Part shown: piece by piece, positions 63,286-64,000 of the stretch
Position numbering within the stretch: position 1 is the first letter of the stretch
Layout of the letters: each line of letters begins with the position of its first letter
NCBI RefSeq assembly: GCF_010731295.1
Contig: NZ_AP022579.1
Location: forward strand, 2,728,001 to 2,792,000
Source: Mycolicibacterium boenickei
GTDB lineage: Bacteria; Actinomycetota; Actinomycetes; Mycobacteriales; Mycobacteriaceae
DNA length: 64,000 nucleotides
Direction: 5' to 3'
The notes under the pieces: generated by a model
Databases searched by the model: none
The model's input: the letters and a program-made list of their open reading frames with translations, nothing else
What the model was told of the DNA's origin: nothing
Program-made: the position numbers and the translations under genes

Positions 63286-64000
63286 TTGGTCTCCTCCTGG
63301 AAGGTCAGATCGGGTTCTGCCGGAACGAAGTACGCCTCGATGTCGGCCGGGGTGACCGCGGAGAGCGAGGCGGGGGACCACTGCGGGTTGCGGTCCTTGT
63401 CGACGAGCTGGGCCCGGATGCCCTCGACGAAATCGTGGGATTTCACCGATGCGCACGAGGTCCGGTACTCCTGCTGCAGCACGTCTTCCAGTGTGTCCAG
63501 CTTGGCCGCCCGGCGCACCGCTTCCAGCGTGACGGACAGGGCGATGGGGGAGCGGGTGGCGATGAGCTTCGCGGCATCTTGCGCGGCGGAGGCATCGTGG
63601 CCGCCGAGCGCGGCGAGGATGTCGTCGACGGTGTCGCCCGCGTAGCACTCGTCGATCCAGTCGCGCTGTTCGAGCAGTGGGCTGGCGGGCGGATCGATGG
63701 CGTGGGTGGCCAGGGCGTTCTCGACCCCGTCGGCGATGACGGACTCGGTGAACGCGGCCAACTTGTCGTGGGGCACATAGTGATCAGCGAAACCCATGGC
63801 GATCGCGTCGGCCCCGGAGAACGGCGCACCGGTGAGCGCGGCGTGCAATCCCAGTCGGCCGGGCGCCCGCGACAACAGGTAGGTGCCGCCGACATCGGGG
63901 ATGAAGCCGATGCCGACCTCGGGCATCGCCATCTTGGTGGTGTCGGTGGCGATCCGGACGCTGCCGTGCGACGCCACGCCCACGCCACCGCCCATCACGA
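63282..64000 (-). CDS. echA9: EchA9-type 3-hydroxyisobutyryl-CoA hydrolase (5' end outside window)
   Basis: The C-terminal 239 residues are visible; the N-terminus lies beyond base 64000. [18 protein letters not shown] and [20 protein letters not shown] are the ECH_2 blocks with the catalytic Glu. The extra C-terminal helices ([18 protein letters not shown]) distinguish HIBCH-type proteins from simple hydratases. It acts in valine degradation. Its stop overlaps the echA8 start by four bases. Confidence 0.88.
   Translation of the reverse strand, partial: VMGGGVGVASHGSVRIATDTTKMAMPEVGIGFIPDVGGTYLLSRAPGRLGLHAALTGAPFSGADAIAMGFADHYVPHDKLAAFTESVIADGVENALATHAIDPPASPLLEQRDWIDECYAGDTVDDILAALGGHDASAAQDAAKLIATRSPIALSVTLEAVRRAAKLDTLEDVLQQEYRTSCASVKSHDFVEGIRAQLVDKDRNPQWSPASLSAVTPADIEAYFVPAEPDLTFQEETK

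Noticed and set aside
1..64000. Insertion sequences, integrases, attachment sites, tRNA or rRNA genes
   Set aside because: None could be recognised on either strand by inspection.

Overview
The window reads as chromosome of a high-GC, rapidly growing mycobacterium (Mycolicibacterium/Mycobacterium type). The evidence is family content and one recognisable stretch of gene order. At 59324-64000 the order lpqV, Rv1065-like, Rv1066-like, Rv1069c-like, echA8, echA9 follows the M. tuberculosis Rv1064c-Rv1071c region, without the PE_PGRS pair. Other mycobacterial hallmarks are an LppP/LprE-family protein, an LGFP lipoprotein, a DUF3060 protein with the usual acidic N-terminus, a DUF4193 protein and many small secreted proteins. 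No rRNA, tRNA, insertion sequence, prophage or CRISPR array was seen.

Layout. 1-2.3 kb: the 3' part of a multidomain cysteine-dioxygenase-like/protease-like/methyltransferase protein, coupled to a glutamate-racemase-like enzyme. 2.3-13.7 kb: secreted and envelope proteins, the Kup potassium transporter, a GH16 glucanase and a MalT-type LuxR regulator. 13.6-17.3 kb: a minus-strand, tightly overlapping four-gene operon (ferredoxin-like-fold candidate, DyP peroxidase, unknown protein, BASS transporter). 17.5-20.9 kb: small secreted proteins, a cupin, a cytochrome P450 and a SnoaL-like protein. 22.1-24.6 kb: a complete arsenic island (arsI-acr3-arsC divergent from arsR). 24.6-31.9 kb: DUF4193, an acidic protein, an alkylsulfatase-type dioxygenase, a CotH-like kinase, a DUF3616 protein and a glutamine-type ABC transporter. 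32-34 kb and 43.7-45.2 kb: two related TetR/alpha-beta-hydrolase divergent pairs. 34.4-41.2 kb: a phage-lysin-like amidase, a beta-propeller protein, a CitA/CitB-type two-component system and a DctA-type dicarboxylate symporter. 41.3-53.6 kb: paired secreted paralogues, acyl-CoA ligase, thiolase, oxidoreductases, a class II amidotransferase, two patatins and glutamate dehydrogenase. 53.6-60.8 kb: a sulfur block (arylsulfatase, two divergent SulP transporters, cysteine-dioxygenase-like protein, rhodanese).

Genes that work together. The two-component system at 36.9-39.2 kb probably senses C4-dicarboxylate or citrate and may control the symporter at 39.9 kb. The arsenic genes form one detoxification unit. 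Arylsulfatase plus SulP transporters would release and move sulfate. EchA8/EchA9 belong to acyl-CoA or valine degradation.

The most unusual structure is at 37555-37692. Four near-identical 32-bp tandem repeats sit between the histidine kinase and response regulator genes. On the coding strand each repeat is an 11-12-codon minicistron with its own ribosome-binding site, and every one is joined to the next by an ATGA stop/start overlap. Other candidates for new biology are the multidomain fusion plus altered racemase at the left edge and the DyP/BASS operon.
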